A stretch of DNA of 64,000 nucleotides from Erigeron canadensis (GCF_010389155.1 NC_057768.1:20779966-20843965); one strand, 5' to 3'; positions 52,039 to 63,264 are shown, numbered from the stretch's first letter. Notes: generated from the letters alone by a model not told the origin. A program made the numbers and translations.

Positions 52039-55000
52039 TTAAACAGATGGCCCTTCGCCAGTTTTCCTTCTCTTTGAGACTGATGAAATCGGCTGAGTAT
52101 CCTCAGGATCAAGGCCTAATCTTTCTTCAATGTTTTCCTTGAACTTGATGAGATTTTGCAATACATACTCCCAGCCTCTTTCAACTTTATTCTTCCTCTG
52201 CCTCCCCTCCAACAGCCTCAACATCTCAACATGCTCGGAATGACCATACTGATTGACATCCGGGTTCTCAGTAGTCCTTTTAGGTCCACCAAAGTATTGT
52301 ACCTCAACAACAAAATGCTTGGCACCAGGCTTAATTGAAACCTTAACATCAGTAATCCTGCCTCTATTGTGCCTTCGACGCTGTACATCTGACAAATATG
52401 TGCGAGCTTCAGATTCATTTGTCAGTTTGATTTTGCTCGTGCTCAGCTTTTGTGTAGCAGCTCGAATATCATCTGTTGTGGGTTCACATGGTTCTACCCA
52501 AGTCCTCAGATTTGCATCTCTTGGTAAGGCCTTTTGTTTTCTTCCTTTGGACTTGGGTGGATTCAACACTTTGGTGACCGCCTTCTTGACCTGCTCAGTT
52601 CTCTTGAGAATCCCTTCAGATCTGATCTCTCTGGCCTTTTCCACCGATACATTCAAACACTTTGCATCCAGTTCAGCCTCATCATCCTGGTAGTGTTTGT
52701 CCAGTTCTACTTCAAGCATCTCCTTCAGTGCATTGACTATTCTTGGATCTTCTTTGATCTTCTTGTATTCAACAAGTGTCAAGCCAAGGAGTTGAGCATC
52801 AGTGATATCAACAAGAGGGGTTGGAAGATTTTTTCTTGATTCAAACTGGTTTGCCTTCATTTGTTTCTTCCTTTCCTTGACCAGGTATCCCACTCTTGCT
52901 AATTTCTGGCTCTCGCTTTCAGTAACTGGAGGCAACAAATCGACATTGCCAGTTTCCAACATTGGTGCATCGGTGGCTGGTTCCAAAGATTCATCAGCAA
53001 TGGCCTTTCCCTTGTCAACACTCCCTACCACCACATCATCAAACACCTCAAACCCTTGCTCACCAGCCTCAGTACTGGTAGCCATCACAATCTCCTTCCC
53101 TTTACTTGAAGTCTTCACAAGAGTGTGAGGGGCATGTACCGACCTTTCCCCCTTGGCAGCATCTAGTCCCTGCCTGATGGCTTCAAAATCAGCATGACTA
53201 GAGGGCAGGCGATCTAGAGGCTGCCATGATTGCATTGTCTTACACTCTTTGAAGACTCCACAAAGCATGCGAACTGTCCTCCAAAGATGATTTATCTCTT
53301 GAGATTGAGTCATTACATTTCCACTTGTCTGCTCTTGACTCTTTAAAATTTGTTTGAGAATGGAGAGATCATCTGAAGAGAGCCCAGTTGCAGGGACTTC
53401 CTGAGCACTGTCAGGCTCAACCGCCCTTCCTTTGCCAACTTCAGTGGTCAGATCAGATATGGCAGTTGAATGTTCAGACACTTTGCTAGCCAGCGTATCC
53501 AGACTGCACCTCAACCGATCAATCTCAGATGTTATTGGAGTGAGATCGACCTGGGGCACTGCAATCTTGGTGATCTCAGATATCACCTTTTCTATCAAGT
53601 TACTCTCACTGGCAGCCAAAGTTTCTTCGATCTTGAGACCCACTGAAGAGGCCAACCGACTCCCAAGCTCTGTCACATCTAGGCCAGGTTTGCTACACAG
53701 CTCTTGCACCTGCCTTTCCAGATTCTTAATATCAACCTCTGAAGATCTGACAGTATTGTTCAGCAGGTTGGATATTGAGGATGTGACTCCAGATTGAGTC
53801 AGTGCGAATGCCTCCCTTAAAGATATTGCCAATTGATTGGAGGATTCCACTAACTCGTTCAGCTTGCCAAACACCAAGTCCTCATTAGCAGAGAACTTGT
53901 TAATCCCCAGGTCAACCACTTTAATATTTTGCAGATGATCCTTGTGGTACCTGGAGAGGGACTTGGTGTTCTTCTCCAGTGTCTTTTGAATCTCTTCCAC
54001 CCTCGCAAGAAGGTTCGAGAGATCGGTTTGAAAAGACACGAACTGGCTGTCCAATGACGGAGGAGAAGGTGTCACTGGACCAGCTGAGAAAGCTACAGGT
54101 GCAACTGGACGAGGTATGACAATATCTGGTTCTCCAGTTGCAGTAGCATCAGTAGAGAGAAGAGGAGGGGTTGTAGAAATGAAAGGAAGAGATTCAATGT
54201 GTCGTTCATGCTGAGAATGCTCAGGTGTGAACGACGGCGACGGTGGGGTTAGGATGTGTCTATTTCTAGGCACACCCATAGAAGAAGGTGATTGGCGAGA
54301 GGTGAATATTGGAGGTATTTCTAAGCTTTGTACATGAGTTGGGGAAACTGAAACATGTGGTTCTTGGGGTTGACCAAGGAGAGAAGGGAGCTGATCAAGT
54401 ATAGTCGCATCAGCCATCTCCTGGTCAGATTCTGTCTCAGATGAGTCCGAAGACTCAAGCTGAAACACACCCTCATTTATGCCAAGATCCATAAATGTTG
54501 GGGGTGGCTGAACAAGTTGTTCAGACTCCTGATGACCAGTTTGAGTTGCCTCAATGGTATCATCAGTTTGAGGATCCGTTGCCGAAGCATCTTCTCCCTG
54601 GACAGAGGTGACTGGTGCCTCAACCACAACTGCTCTATCCTCAGTTGCAATATCATCGGCAGCGGCTTCAGAGACCACTATCACAGATTGTGACTGGTCA
54701 GGTGCAGCAAGTCCAGATCTTGATCTCCTGCTTTTAGAGGATCTTCTTGCTTTAGGAACTGCCTGGACTCCTGCTTCTGCCACAGTTACAACTTCAGTAG
54801 ACGAACCGGTGGGTCCCTCATTATTTTGAGGCCCGCCCAGTTGCCTTTCTGATTCACCAGATTGTGGTGCATCAGTTTTAGAGAATGCAAAAATCATTCT
54901 CGGGGACATCTGGACTTCATCAGAAGTGGACACCAGGTTGTCCAGATTCCTCAACAGTTCTGGCACAGAGAACGAGGATTGCGTGTTGTTGTACTCGTCT

Positions 55001-55770
55001 CTGCCCAGAATCTGAATAAAACAAAGGGACAGAAACCTTGAAAAGGGAACACAAGGACCCCTGTTACCCTTTAACTTGAATACCAGGCTTCTGAACAAAA
55101 TGCCTGCAAAATCCACCCTCAGCCCATTCCAAAGGCAGTACGCCATTTCTGCCTGGAAGGAGTTTATCTGGTCCAATCCACCAGAACTCCCTCCCAAACT
55201 TTCCACCAAGTGGACCATAAAGAACTTCCAGGATGGTGAAAGCCCCTTCATTGTAATGGACCCCTTGGTCTTCAACACATCCCCCTCCACCATCTCCTTA
55301 TTTCCCATATCAAGGAAGACCTGGCGGAAATTGATATTGGAGGAAATCACCACTGGAGTTTCATTATGTCTCCAGTAGTTGAGGTTAAGGGCTTCCCTCA
55401 ACGTTCCAGTGGTGATGGTACACGGGACTGACCCATCCTTTAGAGAAAAGGAGATGGATGAGCAGTCCTCAGAAAGAGAGGCAGTGTACCAGAACTCACA
55501 CAAGTAATCATGGAATAGCTTGTGTGGATTCAAAGAGAAGGCATCGCTGAGGGGAGAAATCCGAAGAAAGGATTGGATTCTCCCGATAAGAGAGTCAGCG
55601 GCCTGGAGCCCTTGAAGAGATGCCATTGGATTATTTGGATTTAGTTTAATAAGCTTAGAGCTTATGGGAGCACCAGTGGCACGATTAACATTTTGTGATG
55701 GAATGTACTCAGCAGTGAGTAGATTCACATCACGAGAACGAGATGAAGAAGAAGAAGATTTAGGAGCCAT
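52039..55770 (-). CDS. Copia third ORF (env-position ORF), 1243 aa, function unknown
   Basis: Occupies the place of the env-like ORF of Sireviruses but shows no signal peptide or clear membrane segment. I start it at the ATG at 55770 (MAPKSSSSSS), which has a plant-type context (CACAAATGGC) and leader; the open frame extends further upstream only through the AT-rich promoter-like region. Parts: a compact N-terminal domain at about residues 20-270 (FHDYLCEFWYTASL, LREALNLNYWRH), a long Ser/Pro/acidic linker, a coiled-coil region about 580-777 (LLARVEEIQKTLEKNTKSL, LERQVQELCS), a Lys-rich segment, and a C-terminal globular part (FVVEVQYFGGPKRTTENPDV, MLRLLEGRQRKNKVERGWEY) with a basic KRRK near the end. 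Coiled coils are reported for some Sirevirus third ORFs. Its role could be structural or a captured host gene; I cannot decide. Confidence 0.8.
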   Translation of the reverse strand: MAPKSSSSSSRSRDVNLLTAEYIPSQNVNRATGAPISSKLIKLNPNNPMASLQGLQAADSLIGRIQSFLRISPLSDAFSLNPHKLFHDYLCEFWYTASLSEDCSSISFSLKDGSVPCTITTGTLREALNLNYWRHNETPVVISSNINFRQVFLDMGNKEMVEGDVLKTKGSITMKGLSPSWKFFMVHLVESLGGSSGGLDQINSFQAEMAYCLWNGLRVDFAGILFRSLVFKLKGNRGPCVPFSRFLSLCFIQILGRDEYNNTQSSFSVPELLRNLDNLVSTSDEVQMSPRMIFAFSKTDAPQSGESERQLGGPQNNEGPTGSSTEVVTVAEAGVQAVPKARRSSKSRRSRSGLAAPDQSQSVIVVSEAAADDIATEDRAVVVEAPVTSVQGEDASATDPQTDDTIEATQTGHQESEQLVQPPPTFMDLGINEGVFQLESSDSSETESDQEMADATILDQLPSLLGQPQEPHVSVSPTHVQSLEIPPIFTSRQSPSSMGVPRNRHILTPPSPSFTPEHSQHERHIESLPFISTTPPLLSTDATATGEPDIVIPRPVAPVAFSAGPVTPSPPSLDSQFVSFQTDLSNLLARVEEIQKTLEKNTKSLSRYHKDHLQNIKVVDLGINKFSANEDLVFGKLNELVESSNQLAISLREAFALTQSGVTSSISNLLNNTVRSSEVDIKNLERQVQELCSKPGLDVTELGSRLASSVGLKIEETLAASESNLIEKVISEITKIAVPQVDLTPITSEIDRLRCSLDTLASKVSEHSTAISDLTTEVGKGRAVEPDSAQEVPATGLSSDDLSILKQILKSQEQTSGNVMTQSQEINHLWRTVRMLCGVFKECKTMQSWQPLDRLPSSHADFEAIRQGLDAAKGERSVHAPHTLVKTSSKGKEIVMATSTEAGEQGFEVFDDVVVGSVDKGKAIADESLEPATDAPMLETGNVDLLPPVTESESQKLARVGYLVKERKKQMKANQFESRKNLPTPLVDITDAQLLGLTLVEYKKIKEDPRIVNALKEMLEVELDKHYQDDEAELDAKCLNVSVEKAREIRSEGILKRTEQVKKAVTKVLNPPKSKGRKQKALPRDANLRTWVEPCEPTTDDIRAATQKLSTSKIKLTNESEARTYLSDVQRRRHNRGRITDVKVSIKPGAKHFVVEVQYFGGPKRTTENPDVNQYGHSEHVEMLRLLEGRQRKNKVERGWEYVLQNLIKFKENIEERLGLDPEDTQPISSVSKRRKTGEGPSV

Positions 55771-56468
55771 TTGTGAATTTAGATTTAGGGTTTTGGACTT
55801 AAAGAAGAAAGAGAGAAAAGGATCTCGAATTGTGAATGATTGAAAGAGTAAATGAAGGAATTTTGAGAGAAGTAAATGAGACGGATATATTGGTGGGGGG
55901 TATATATAGGCAGTAAAAATATTGCCAAAATATATACGAAAAGATATTTTAGTCTCCAAAAGTTTGAAATAATTTGTAAAAAGTTATTTTCCAAAATTTT
56001 GAGAATTCAAAAATATTTAATACTTCCCATCAAGCATTTAATGCTACGACGGCTGGTATTCACATTACCCACTAACTTCACCAATACCCATAAAAAGTGC
56101 AGTACATTTCAGCAAAAGTCTTGACACGTAAGACATGTCAGGTGACGTTCGTGAGTGCGAGGTTAGTACTCGAGTAACATCACGTGTCACAAGTATCCAC
56201 CAAGTAAAACACAACGTTATGAAATCTGGCTGACCACCATTTTGAGACAAGACCAAACTAGCAACCAAAAGAAAATTTAGATGCCAGTTTCAACTGATAA
56301 CCTTCAGTTGCATTTTTCAATAATTTATTTGAAAAATATTTTGAGTCTTTTTCCCCCTAAAAATGTGATCCATTTGATCAATGACTAGTCTTTGAGTACA
56401 TCAAGGCGTTCAATCTCCAACCAATCAAGGATCACCTGGACCATCCTCAACTGAAGGGCCTCTTCAGT
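55771..56468 (-). promoter_or_regulatory. Spacer with promoter-like features upstream of third ORF
   Basis: 698 bp between the pol stop and the third ORF. On the minus strand a TATA box (CCTATATATA, 55910-55901) lies about 130 bp before the ATG, followed by a pyrimidine-rich leader ending AACCCTAAATCTAAATTC, the usual look of a plant 5' UTR. Further upstream are a G-box CACGTG (56181-56186) and TGACGT (56143-56148). It could equally serve as a splice-acceptor region. Confidence 0.5.
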
Positions 56469-59400
56469 TTAATGAGGATTTAACATACCCAGTTCACTGA
56501 TGAGATGTTTAAAAGTCTTTTCATCAAGAGGTTTTGTAAAAACATCAGCTAACTGTTTATCAGTGGGGATGAAATGTATTTCAATATCTCCTTTCATAAC
56601 ATGATCACGAATGAAGTGATACCTGATATCAATATGCTTTGTCTTTGAGTGCATCACTGGGTTGTGAGATATAGCAATAGCACTGGTGTTGTCACAAAAG
56701 ATTGGGGTTCTTGTAAATTTCATGCCATAATCAAGTAACTGGTTTTTGATCCAGAGAATCTGGGCACAGCAACTGGCCGCAGAAATGTATTCTGCCTCAG
56801 CAGTAGACATTGAGACTGAAGTCTGCTTCTTACTTGTCCAACTCACCAGTTTTCCCCCTAGGAAATGACATCCACCAGTTGTGGATTTTCTATCAATCTT
56901 ACAACCTGCATGATCTGAATCTGAATAACCCATTAGATCTAACCCTGAGCCTTTGGGATACCAAAGACCAAGGCTAGGGCACCCTTTCAGGTACCTGAAA
57001 ATGCGTTTAACAGCATGCAAGTGTGATTCTTTTGGATTTGCCTGAAATCTGGCACATAAACATGTTGCAAACATTATATCTGGTCGACTGGCAGTTAGAT
57101 ACATCAGTGAACCAACCATTCCACGATATTCTTTTTGGTCCACTGGTTTTCCATTTGGGTCAGAGTCCAAATTTAATGGAGCTGAAATAGGTGTGGTTTT
57201 TGATGGGATTGAATCAAATTTGTATTTTCTCAACAAATCTCTGACATATTTTTCTTGGTTAATAAAAATACCATCCATGGTTTGTTTAATTTGTAAACCT
57301 AAGAAAAATGTTAATTCACCCATTAAACTCATCTCATATTCTTGAGACATAATTTTTGAAAACCTTTTACACATTCCATCATCAGTTGACCCAAATATAA
57401 TATCATCAACATAAATTTGTACCAGCAAGATATCACCTTTTTCTTTCAAGATGAACAAGGTATTATCTATTGCACCTCTTTGAAAACCATTTTTGAGAAG
57501 ATGTTTAGTTAGAGTATCATACCAGGCTCTTGGGGCTTGTCGAAGACCATATAAAGCTTTGTTCAGTCTATATACCCAATGTGGATGCTTTTCATTTATG
57601 AAGCCTGGAGTCTGCGTAACATACACTTCTTCTTCCAATGTGCCATTCAGAAACGCACTTTTTACATCCATCTGGAAAACCTTGAATTGTAAGTGAGCAG
57701 CATAAGCCAAGAAAATTCTGATGGCTTCAAGTCTTGCAACTGGAGCAAAAGTTTCATCGAAATCAACACCTTCTGCCTGACAATAACCCTTGGCAACTAA
57801 TCTAGCTTTGTTTCTGACAACGTTGCCATCTTCATCCATCTTGTTCCGGTAGACCCACCTCGTTCCAATGGGTTCTCTCTTTAACCCTGGAGGACAAGGA
57901 ACAAGCTCCCAAACATTGTTCCTTTCGAACTGGTTGAGTTCTTCTTGCATAGCTTCAACCCAGCTTGGATCTGCCATAGCCTCGTCAATCTTCTTCGGTT
58001 CAATTAGTGATAAGAAGGTGACGTTCAAGCATTGATCACTTGTGGCTCTTCTAGTCTGAACCCCACTATCTGGATTGCCAATAATCTGCTCAATGGGATG
58101 AGCAGCAGTCCATTTAGTGTATTGACTAGGTTGGTGTAATACAACATCAGTGCAAGACACCTGACGATCTCCAACTGTTGCAGCAACAGGAGGAGAATCA
58201 GTCCAAACTACTTCAACTTCATCATTATTGTCAACTGAAGAGTTAACATGATTATCTTCAAACAAAGGTATCTCTTGAAGAACTGGAGAAGCTTGAAGTG
58301 GTTCTGATGTTGTTGTGGCACGCACATCAGATCCAATTACCAGTTTTTCAGGTAGGTTAAAACTGATAGAAGGATAGAATGAGGTGTCACAGAAGTTCTT
58401 CTTTACCTTAACTGGTTCCAAGACTTGGTGTTTGGAAACATTTTCTGGTGTACTAACTGATTGATGAACCTGATCAGATACACCAAAATCAACTGGGACA
58501 ACTGAAGATAAATCAAGGGTTGGTCTTTTGTTGATTGCTTCATTTGATTCATCGAACGTGACATGAATTGTCTCATGTACCTTTTGGAGTCTATAATTAT
58601 AAACTCTATAGGCTTTTCTAATATTTGAATACCCCACAAAGACACCTTCGTCAGCTTTTGCATCAAATTTTCCCAACTGACTGGAATCGTTTAAAATGTA
58701 AACTGGACAGCCAAATACATGGAAATATCCAACATTTGGCTTACGATTCCTGAGGACTTCATAGGCAGTCTTCCTATGTCTCTTGACATAAACTGACCGG
58801 TTTTGGGTGTGACACGCAGTTGCTACAGCTTCAGCCCAAAAACAGGTGGGAAGACCAGATTCAGATAACATACTTCTGGCAGCTTCAATCAATGTGCGAT
58901 TCTTCCTTTCAACCACACCATTTTGTTCTGGAGAACGAGCTGACGAGAAGTTTTGAGAAACGCCAGTGTCAGTGCAAAATGTCTCCAATTCTTTATTCAT
59001 GAATTCTGTACCGTTATCACTTCGCAACTGACAAACTTTCTTGGTAAACTTGAGCTCAATTCGCTTGATGAGAGAGATAATTTCACCAGATGCATCACTC
59101 TTTGATCTGATAAATATCACCCAACAAAATCTGGTGTATTCATCGACCACAACCAAAGTGTACCTTTTACCAGCTTTAGTTTGAACATTCACTGGACCAA
59201 AAAGGTCCATATGAAGCATGTGAAGAGGTTCAGTGATGCTGAAATTCTGTTTGGTCTTGAAACTGGCTCTTTTCTTTTTGCCCATTTCACACCCTGGACA
59301 TGGCTTCTCCCTTTTAAAGGAAAACAAAGGTATCCCATCAACTAGTTGCTTTCTTGACAACTTGTTAATGTTTTTGAAGTTAAGATGGGATAACCGTTTA

Positions 59401-59825
59401 TGCCACAGCCAGTTGGTGTCCTCATCAACCTTGACATAGAAACAATGCTCTTTTGGAGTAGGCTCCATGTTCATGATGTACACATTCCCTTTTCTTGGTG
59501 CAATCATTACTACCTTCCAATCCTTGTTAAAAACAGTGCCTTGAGCAATGTCGAACAGTACCCTATATCCATCATCACAAAGTTGACTGACACTTATCAA
59601 GTTATATTTCAAACCATTTACAAATGCAACCTTAGTGAATTGAATCTGCCCATTGTCAACAACACCATATCCTTCAGTTTTCCCACTTCCATCATTACCA
59701 AATGTCACTGCAGGTCCATCACATGCAGTGAACTCTTCCAGCAGGGGCTTACATCCGGTCATAGTCCGGCCAGCTGCGCTGTCCAGATACCAAATATTTT
59801 TGTTTCGATCGCCCTGCACACCCAA
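56469..59825 (-). CDS. pol: Copia Pol polyprotein, 1118 aa
   Basis: Cleaved to protease, integrase and reverse transcriptase/RNase H; acts in virus-like particles. Protease near residues 10-90 with [13 protein letters not shown], where most Copia elements have D-S-G. Zinc-binding H-H-C-C pre-integrase block about 142-182 ([19 protein letters not shown]). Integrase D-D-E at about 204 (MDLFGPV), 271 (SDNGTEF) and 305 (NGVVERKNR). Copia RT about 637-880 with [13 protein letters not shown] and catalytic YVDD at about 804. RNase H from about 965 ([20 protein letters not shown]), ending near [14 protein letters not shown]. There is no ATG at the start: the frame opens with CTG/TTG codons right at the gag stop, in the -1 frame relative to gag. 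The frame is intact throughout, so this is a potentially active element. Confidence 0.93.
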   Translation of the reverse strand: MGVQGDRNKNIWYLDSAAGRTMTGCKPLLEEFTACDGPAVTFGNDGSGKTEGYGVVDNGQIQFTKVAFVNGLKYNLISVSQLCDDGYRVLFDIAQGTVFNKDWKVVMIAPRKGNVYIMNMEPTPKEHCFYVKVDEDTNWLWHKRLSHLNFKNINKLSRKQLVDGIPLFSFKREKPCPGCEMGKKKRASFKTKQNFSITEPLHMLHMDLFGPVNVQTKAGKRYTLVVVDEYTRFCWVIFIRSKSDASGEIISLIKRIELKFTKKVCQLRSDNGTEFMNKELETFCTDTGVSQNFSSARSPEQNGVVERKNRTLIEAARSMLSESGLPTCFWAEAVATACHTQNRSVYVKRHRKTAYEVLRNRKPNVGYFHVFGCPVYILNDSSQLGKFDAKADEGVFVGYSNIRKAYRVYNYRLQKVHETIHVTFDESNEAINKRPTLDLSSVVPVDFGVSDQVHQSVSTPENVSKHQVLEPVKVKKNFCDTSFYPSISFNLPEKLVIGSDVRATTTSEPLQASPVLQEIPLFEDNHVNSSVDNNDEVEVVWTDSPPVAATVGDRQVSCTDVVLHQPSQYTKWTAAHPIEQIIGNPDSGVQTRRATSDQCLNVTFLSLIEPKKIDEAMADPSWVEAMQEELNQFERNNVWELVPCPPGLKREPIGTRWVYRNKMDEDGNVVRNKARLVAKGYCQAEGVDFDETFAPVARLEAIRIFLAYAAHLQFKVFQMDVKSAFLNGTLEEEVYVTQTPGFINEKHPHWVYRLNKALYGLRQAPRAWYDTLTKHLLKNGFQRGAIDNTLFILKEKGDILLVQIYVDDIIFGSTDDGMCKRFSKIMSQEYEMSLMGELTFFLGLQIKQTMDGIFINQEKYVRDLLRKYKFDSIPSKTTPISAPLNLDSDPNGKPVDQKEYRGMVGSLMYLTASRPDIMFATCLCARFQANPKESHLHAVKRIFRYLKGCPSLGLWYPKGSGLDLMGYSDSDHAGCKIDRKSTTGGCHFLGGKLVSWTSKKQTSVSMSTAEAEYISAASCCAQILWIKNQLLDYGMKFTRTPIFCDNTSAIAISHNPVMHSKTKHIDIRYHFIRDHVMKGDIEIHFIPTDKQLADVFTKPLDEKTFKHLISELGMLNPH

Positions 59826-59833
59826 GTTAGTGA

Positions 59834-62239
59834 TCAGTTATTTTTGTGAACCCATCTTTTCTTGATGGGTCCACTGGACTTCTTCCGAGAAGTCCCATGT
59901 GCTTGACTAGGTGTTGAACTGGATGAGGAAACTGGAGGGTTCTCTCCAGTTTCTGGAATAAAAACAATTGGTTTCAGTGGAACATTGACCTCCTTTTTCT
60001 TTTCGATGTATGCTCCTTTCTGAGCAGATTGTTTTATCTTTTGTTTTTGAGGAGGAGTTTTGACAATTTGTTTTTCAACAGAAGAGGATGCACCTCCTTC
60101 CAAATTCTTAATTCTGGCAGTACAACTTTGTACCTGCCTTGACAAATTTTGGATTTGATTTTCCATTCTTACCAAAATGTTTTTTTCTTCAGGCTGCTGG
60201 CCTTTGGACTTTGGCTCAGCGGGGGTTTTAGTCTTTAGAGTTGAGGACTCACTTGACTTATGAGGTAAGGGATTGTCACCATATTCCTTTTTAACTGTAG
60301 CTTTAGCCTTCTTGGCTCCAGTTTTAACCTCAACAGGGTTGGTCTTAGTGGATTCAGATTTGATTGTGCCAGAGGAATCATAAGGTGTTTCAATTTTAAC
60401 AGATTCTGGCAATTGGTGAATTGTGGGTAAAACAGCTGCCATCTGAAGATCACCAGATTTCCAGGCAGTTTTTTGAGCATCAATGGTTTTAGAAAAAGCG
60501 TCATAATTTTTACCAGATGCTTGAACCCAAGAATTAATAACCATATGTTCTTTTTCAAGATCAAATTTCAGTTTTTGGTTATCTCTTTCCAATGCCTCGT
60601 TTTTCAAATCTGACTCTTTAAGAGCCAACTGGACACTTTGCAAATCATTTACTTGACTTTTCATGTTGTTTAATTCAACCAAAACTGTTTCTAAATATCT
60701 TTCACAGTCAGTTCTCATGGTTTCAACAAATAACAAGTCATCATTCAATGATTCAGCAATATCCAATTTCAGTTCTGAATCAATTTCGATATCATAATCC
60801 CTTACCTTCTTTAAAATGATATCAACCCATCTTCCAGATACAACATCATCCTTCACCACTGGTTGTTGACTCTCCAATGCCATGAAACACATATCTCTAA
60901 TCTCTTCTTCATCATCAGATGAGTCATCAGAGAGTTCCCATTTCCCTTCAGTTTGAGCCATCATGCACTTGTTCTTTTCTTTCTCATTATTTTGTTCAAG
61001 AGACATGAGAGCAATCTGGGCCTTAAGTTTCTTGTATTTGGCCTTATAATCATCAGTTTTAACAAAGTTTGGGACAATAGGACCAGTTTGGTAGTTCATC
61101 TGACTAGATCTGCATTCCTTCATGAAATGGCCTTTCTTACCACATTTATAGCAGGTAAGATTAGCCTTATCCATTGAGATTGAATTGGAAGCATTATTGG
61201 ACCCATTAAATCGATTAGATTTATGCTTAAACCTATTAAAGGTTTTAGCAATCATGGCAACCAGATCATCATCGTCAGTTTCCTCACAACCATCACTGAG
61301 ATTAGTGGTTAGACCAGAGTTCAAAAAGTTGTTTAACATTTCCTTCATAGAATGTGACTGGACATTCTCAGTAGATATTAAAGCAGCACAAGGTTGCCCA
61401 GAAAAGTTGGCAGCCTTGGAACTCTGAGCATGGTTTAAAGCATCTTGTTCAGCGAGTAATCTTGCTGCATCATTATCTTCAGTAAATCTGAAGGCTCCAT
61501 AAAGAGAGGCAAGAGTATGGCTATGCAAGGTCTTTCCTTGTCTTAAGACAAGAACCATGTGTGCCCATTTGGATGGCAAAACATCACAGAATTTTTCAAG
61601 AAGAATATCCTTATCCTTCTCCACTCCCAAGCCTCTAAGTTGATTAATTAGGCCAGTAAATCTGGTATAAGTACCAGTTAAACTTTCATTGGGAAGAGCA
61701 AAGAAGGATTCATACTTCTTGTTGAGAGCAACCTTTCTAGTGACAATGGTGTCATTTCCTCCTTCAAACTGGAGAACTAATTCATCCCACATAGATTTTG
61801 CACTTGGAAATAGCACAAGAGTAGGAATTAGTTCCTCAGGTATAGCAGAAAGAATCATGTTTTTCAGTTTGGTATCAAGATCAACCAATCTGCGATCCTC
61901 ATCTGACCAATGTTCCTCAGATTTTTCCCTGGTGCCTCTTCTCCCAGTGGGGTCGAGAAGAGGGCTAACACCACTGGACATGGGTGTATATGGCCCATCC
62001 TTAAGGATTTTCAACATATACCTCTCTATCCCACCAAAATGCAAGAGCATTCTAGCCTTCCATGTACCAAATGTCTCACCATTCCCATCGAATTTGGGAA
62101 CAGGAGAGTTGGAGTAATGTACATGAACGTGGTTAGCTCCAGGAGTAGGAGGAGGAGGAGGAGGGTTAGTATTTAAAGGAGTAGCAATATTAGGATTAGA
62201 TTCATTTGGACCAGAACCATTCTCACCTTCAGCAGCCAT
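59834..62239 (-). CDS. gag: Copia Gag, 801 aa
   Basis: Capsid/nucleocapsid precursor that packages element RNA. The ATG at 62239 lies 41 nt after the primer site. After a Pro-rich N-terminus comes the capsid-like region ([30 protein letters not shown]), then an acidic patch, a CCHC zinc knuckle at about 362-375 ([14 protein letters not shown]), a coiled-coil stretch about 480-560 ([19 protein letters not shown]) and a Lys-rich tail ending KKRWVHKNN. It is much longer than Gag of small Copia elements, as expected of Sireviruses. The TGA stop at 59836-59834 sits one codon past the opening of the pol frame. Confidence 0.92.
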   Translation of the reverse strand: MAAEGENGSGPNESNPNIATPLNTNPPPPPPTPGANHVHVHYSNSPVPKFDGNGETFGTWKARMLLHFGGIERYMLKILKDGPYTPMSSGVSPLLDPTGRRGTREKSEEHWSDEDRRLVDLDTKLKNMILSAIPEELIPTLVLFPSAKSMWDELVLQFEGGNDTIVTRKVALNKKYESFFALPNESLTGTYTRFTGLINQLRGLGVEKDKDILLEKFCDVLPSKWAHMVLVLRQGKTLHSHTLASLYGAFRFTEDNDAARLLAEQDALNHAQSSKAANFSGQPCAALISTENVQSHSMKEMLNNFLNSGLTTNLSDGCEETDDDDLVAMIAKTFNRFKHKSNRFNGSNNASNSISMDKANLTCYKCGKKGHFMKECRSSQMNYQTGPIVPNFVKTDDYKAKYKKLKAQIALMSLEQNNEKEKNKCMMAQTEGKWELSDDSSDDEEEIRDMCFMALESQQPVVKDDVVSGRWVDIILKKVRDYDIEIDSELKLDIAESLNDDLLFVETMRTDCERYLETVLVELNNMKSQVNDLQSVQLALKESDLKNEALERDNQKLKFDLEKEHMVINSWVQASGKNYDAFSKTIDAQKTAWKSGDLQMAAVLPTIHQLPESVKIETPYDSSGTIKSESTKTNPVEVKTGAKKAKATVKKEYGDNPLPHKSSESSTLKTKTPAEPKSKGQQPEEKNILVRMENQIQNLSRQVQSCTARIKNLEGGASSSVEKQIVKTPPQKQKIKQSAQKGAYIEKKKEVNVPLKPIVFIPETGENPPVSSSSSTPSQAHGTSRKKSSGPIKKRWVHKNN

Positions 62240-62280
62240 CGAAGCAGACCTAGGTTATAGAATTGAAACAATTCAACCTG

Positions 62281-62295
62281 CCTGCTCTGATACCA
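62281..62295 (-). other. Primer binding site
   Basis: The minus strand reads TGGTATCAGAGCAGG, complementary to the 3' end of initiator Met-tRNA, with a 2-nt AG spacer from the LTR end CTAATA. Confidence 0.92.
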
Positions 62296-62297
62296 CT

Positions 62298-63264
62298 TAT
62301 TAGTCCCAACTATCACTAGATGGGTGCTGAAGACACCTCTATGTCGATGGTGAGTGAACTTTGCAACACGATCAATTAATCTGGATGTGACCAGTTTAGT
62401 TTGATCGTGTACCAGGTTAACTGGAATTAAGTATTAAAGTGACAGAATGTTAATACATGCAATAATATAAATGACGAGCATATAAACTGGTGAGACAATA
62501 TGTAATTTTCAAGTGTATTTTATTTATTACTGTTTAAATAAAATACAAGGTTGTTGCGGAACCAAGATAATACAAGAATGTAAATATCCTAACAACCCAT
62601 GAATTACAATTGATCTAAACTTGGAAATTCTCCTAAACAATCGAAACACTTAGAGTTGTGAAATGTTTCTTTTTGCGATTGAGAGAATATTGCACAAGTT
62701 CACCAATATTGCAGAATATTTGTATTTGCAAAGTTATTGAAACAGCTTGTGCAAGGACCTCTATTTATAGTCGAAGATTGAGCATGGGGATCTCAACTTC
62801 GATGTACAAATATGGTTGACAGCACACAAAAGTATTGTTTAAATAATCCTTTGTGTGTGTTAAATAAAGTAAGACAAAAGGTTACTTTATTCAACCACTC
62901 TACATCTTTGTATCTTTATCCAAAGACAATATCATTGTCCGGTTAAAAGGATGTAGAGTAAAAAAGGTCCTCCTCGTAATCAGTGTAAAGCTTTGTAAGA
63001 GCATTTACACTGGAGGATTCTCCAGTTGATTGATCTGGTAGATTGTCAACTGGGCTTCGCTGCCATTGCCAATCTCTATTTTCCATTTGTTGTCTTTGAC
63101 TTCAACTGGAAGGTCTTCAGATTCTAGTCGTCTGATCTCAACTGGAGGAAGTCATCAGTTGCTAAACCTGTACAATGCAACTGGACTTCTAATATTTCGG
63201 ACAATTCCTCATGCTCTCCAGATGTCACTGGAGAGCTCCAGTTTAGTTAAAACTGGACCTAACA
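62298..63264 (-). repeat. LTR of Copia (5' LTR)
   Basis: A 967-bp LTR starting TGTTAGGTCC in element sense. The first 265 bases (U3) are packed with AACTGGA/TCCAGTT words. A TATA box follows near 62770, and AATAAA-type signals occur near 62515-62540. Confidence 0.93.
62761..62770 (-). promoter_or_regulatory. LTR TATA box
   Basis: The minus strand reads CTATAAATAG, a near-ideal plant TATA box about 495 bp into the LTR. It predicts transcription start near 62735 and so a U3 of about 530 bp. The same site lies in every LTR copy in the window. Confidence 0.7.

Larger units (their letters stand above)
50801..63264 (-). mobile_element. Sirevirus-like Copia retrotransposon, intact rendering (12.46 kb)
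   Basis: LTRs 50801-51763 (its first two bases lost at the gap) and 62298-63264 differ only by two homopolymer indels in my reading, so the insertion is very recent. Element order on the minus strand: 5' LTR, Met-tRNA primer site, gag (801 aa), pol (1118 aa) with protease-integrase-RT-RNase H order (Copia), a 0.7 kb spacer, a third ORF (1243 aa), polypurine tract, 3' LTR. The length, a large gag and an extra ORF after pol fit the Sirevirus (SIRE1-like) lineage. The target duplication is AATTT, with the left copy only at 37808-37812. Confidence 0.92.

Noticed and set aside
55771..55959. N-terminal extension of the third ORF (63 more residues, hydrophobic) as an envelope signal or membrane segment
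   Set aside because: The extension is read through the TATA box and AT-rich leader, and the first copy does not keep it open. The ATG at 55770 has better context.
37813..63264. Tandem duplication or recombination of two Sireviruses
   Set aside because: The unique right flank is duplicated too, with raw-read-like deletions, and the join is a 100-N gap at an LTR edge. An unmerged contig overlap explains everything more simply.
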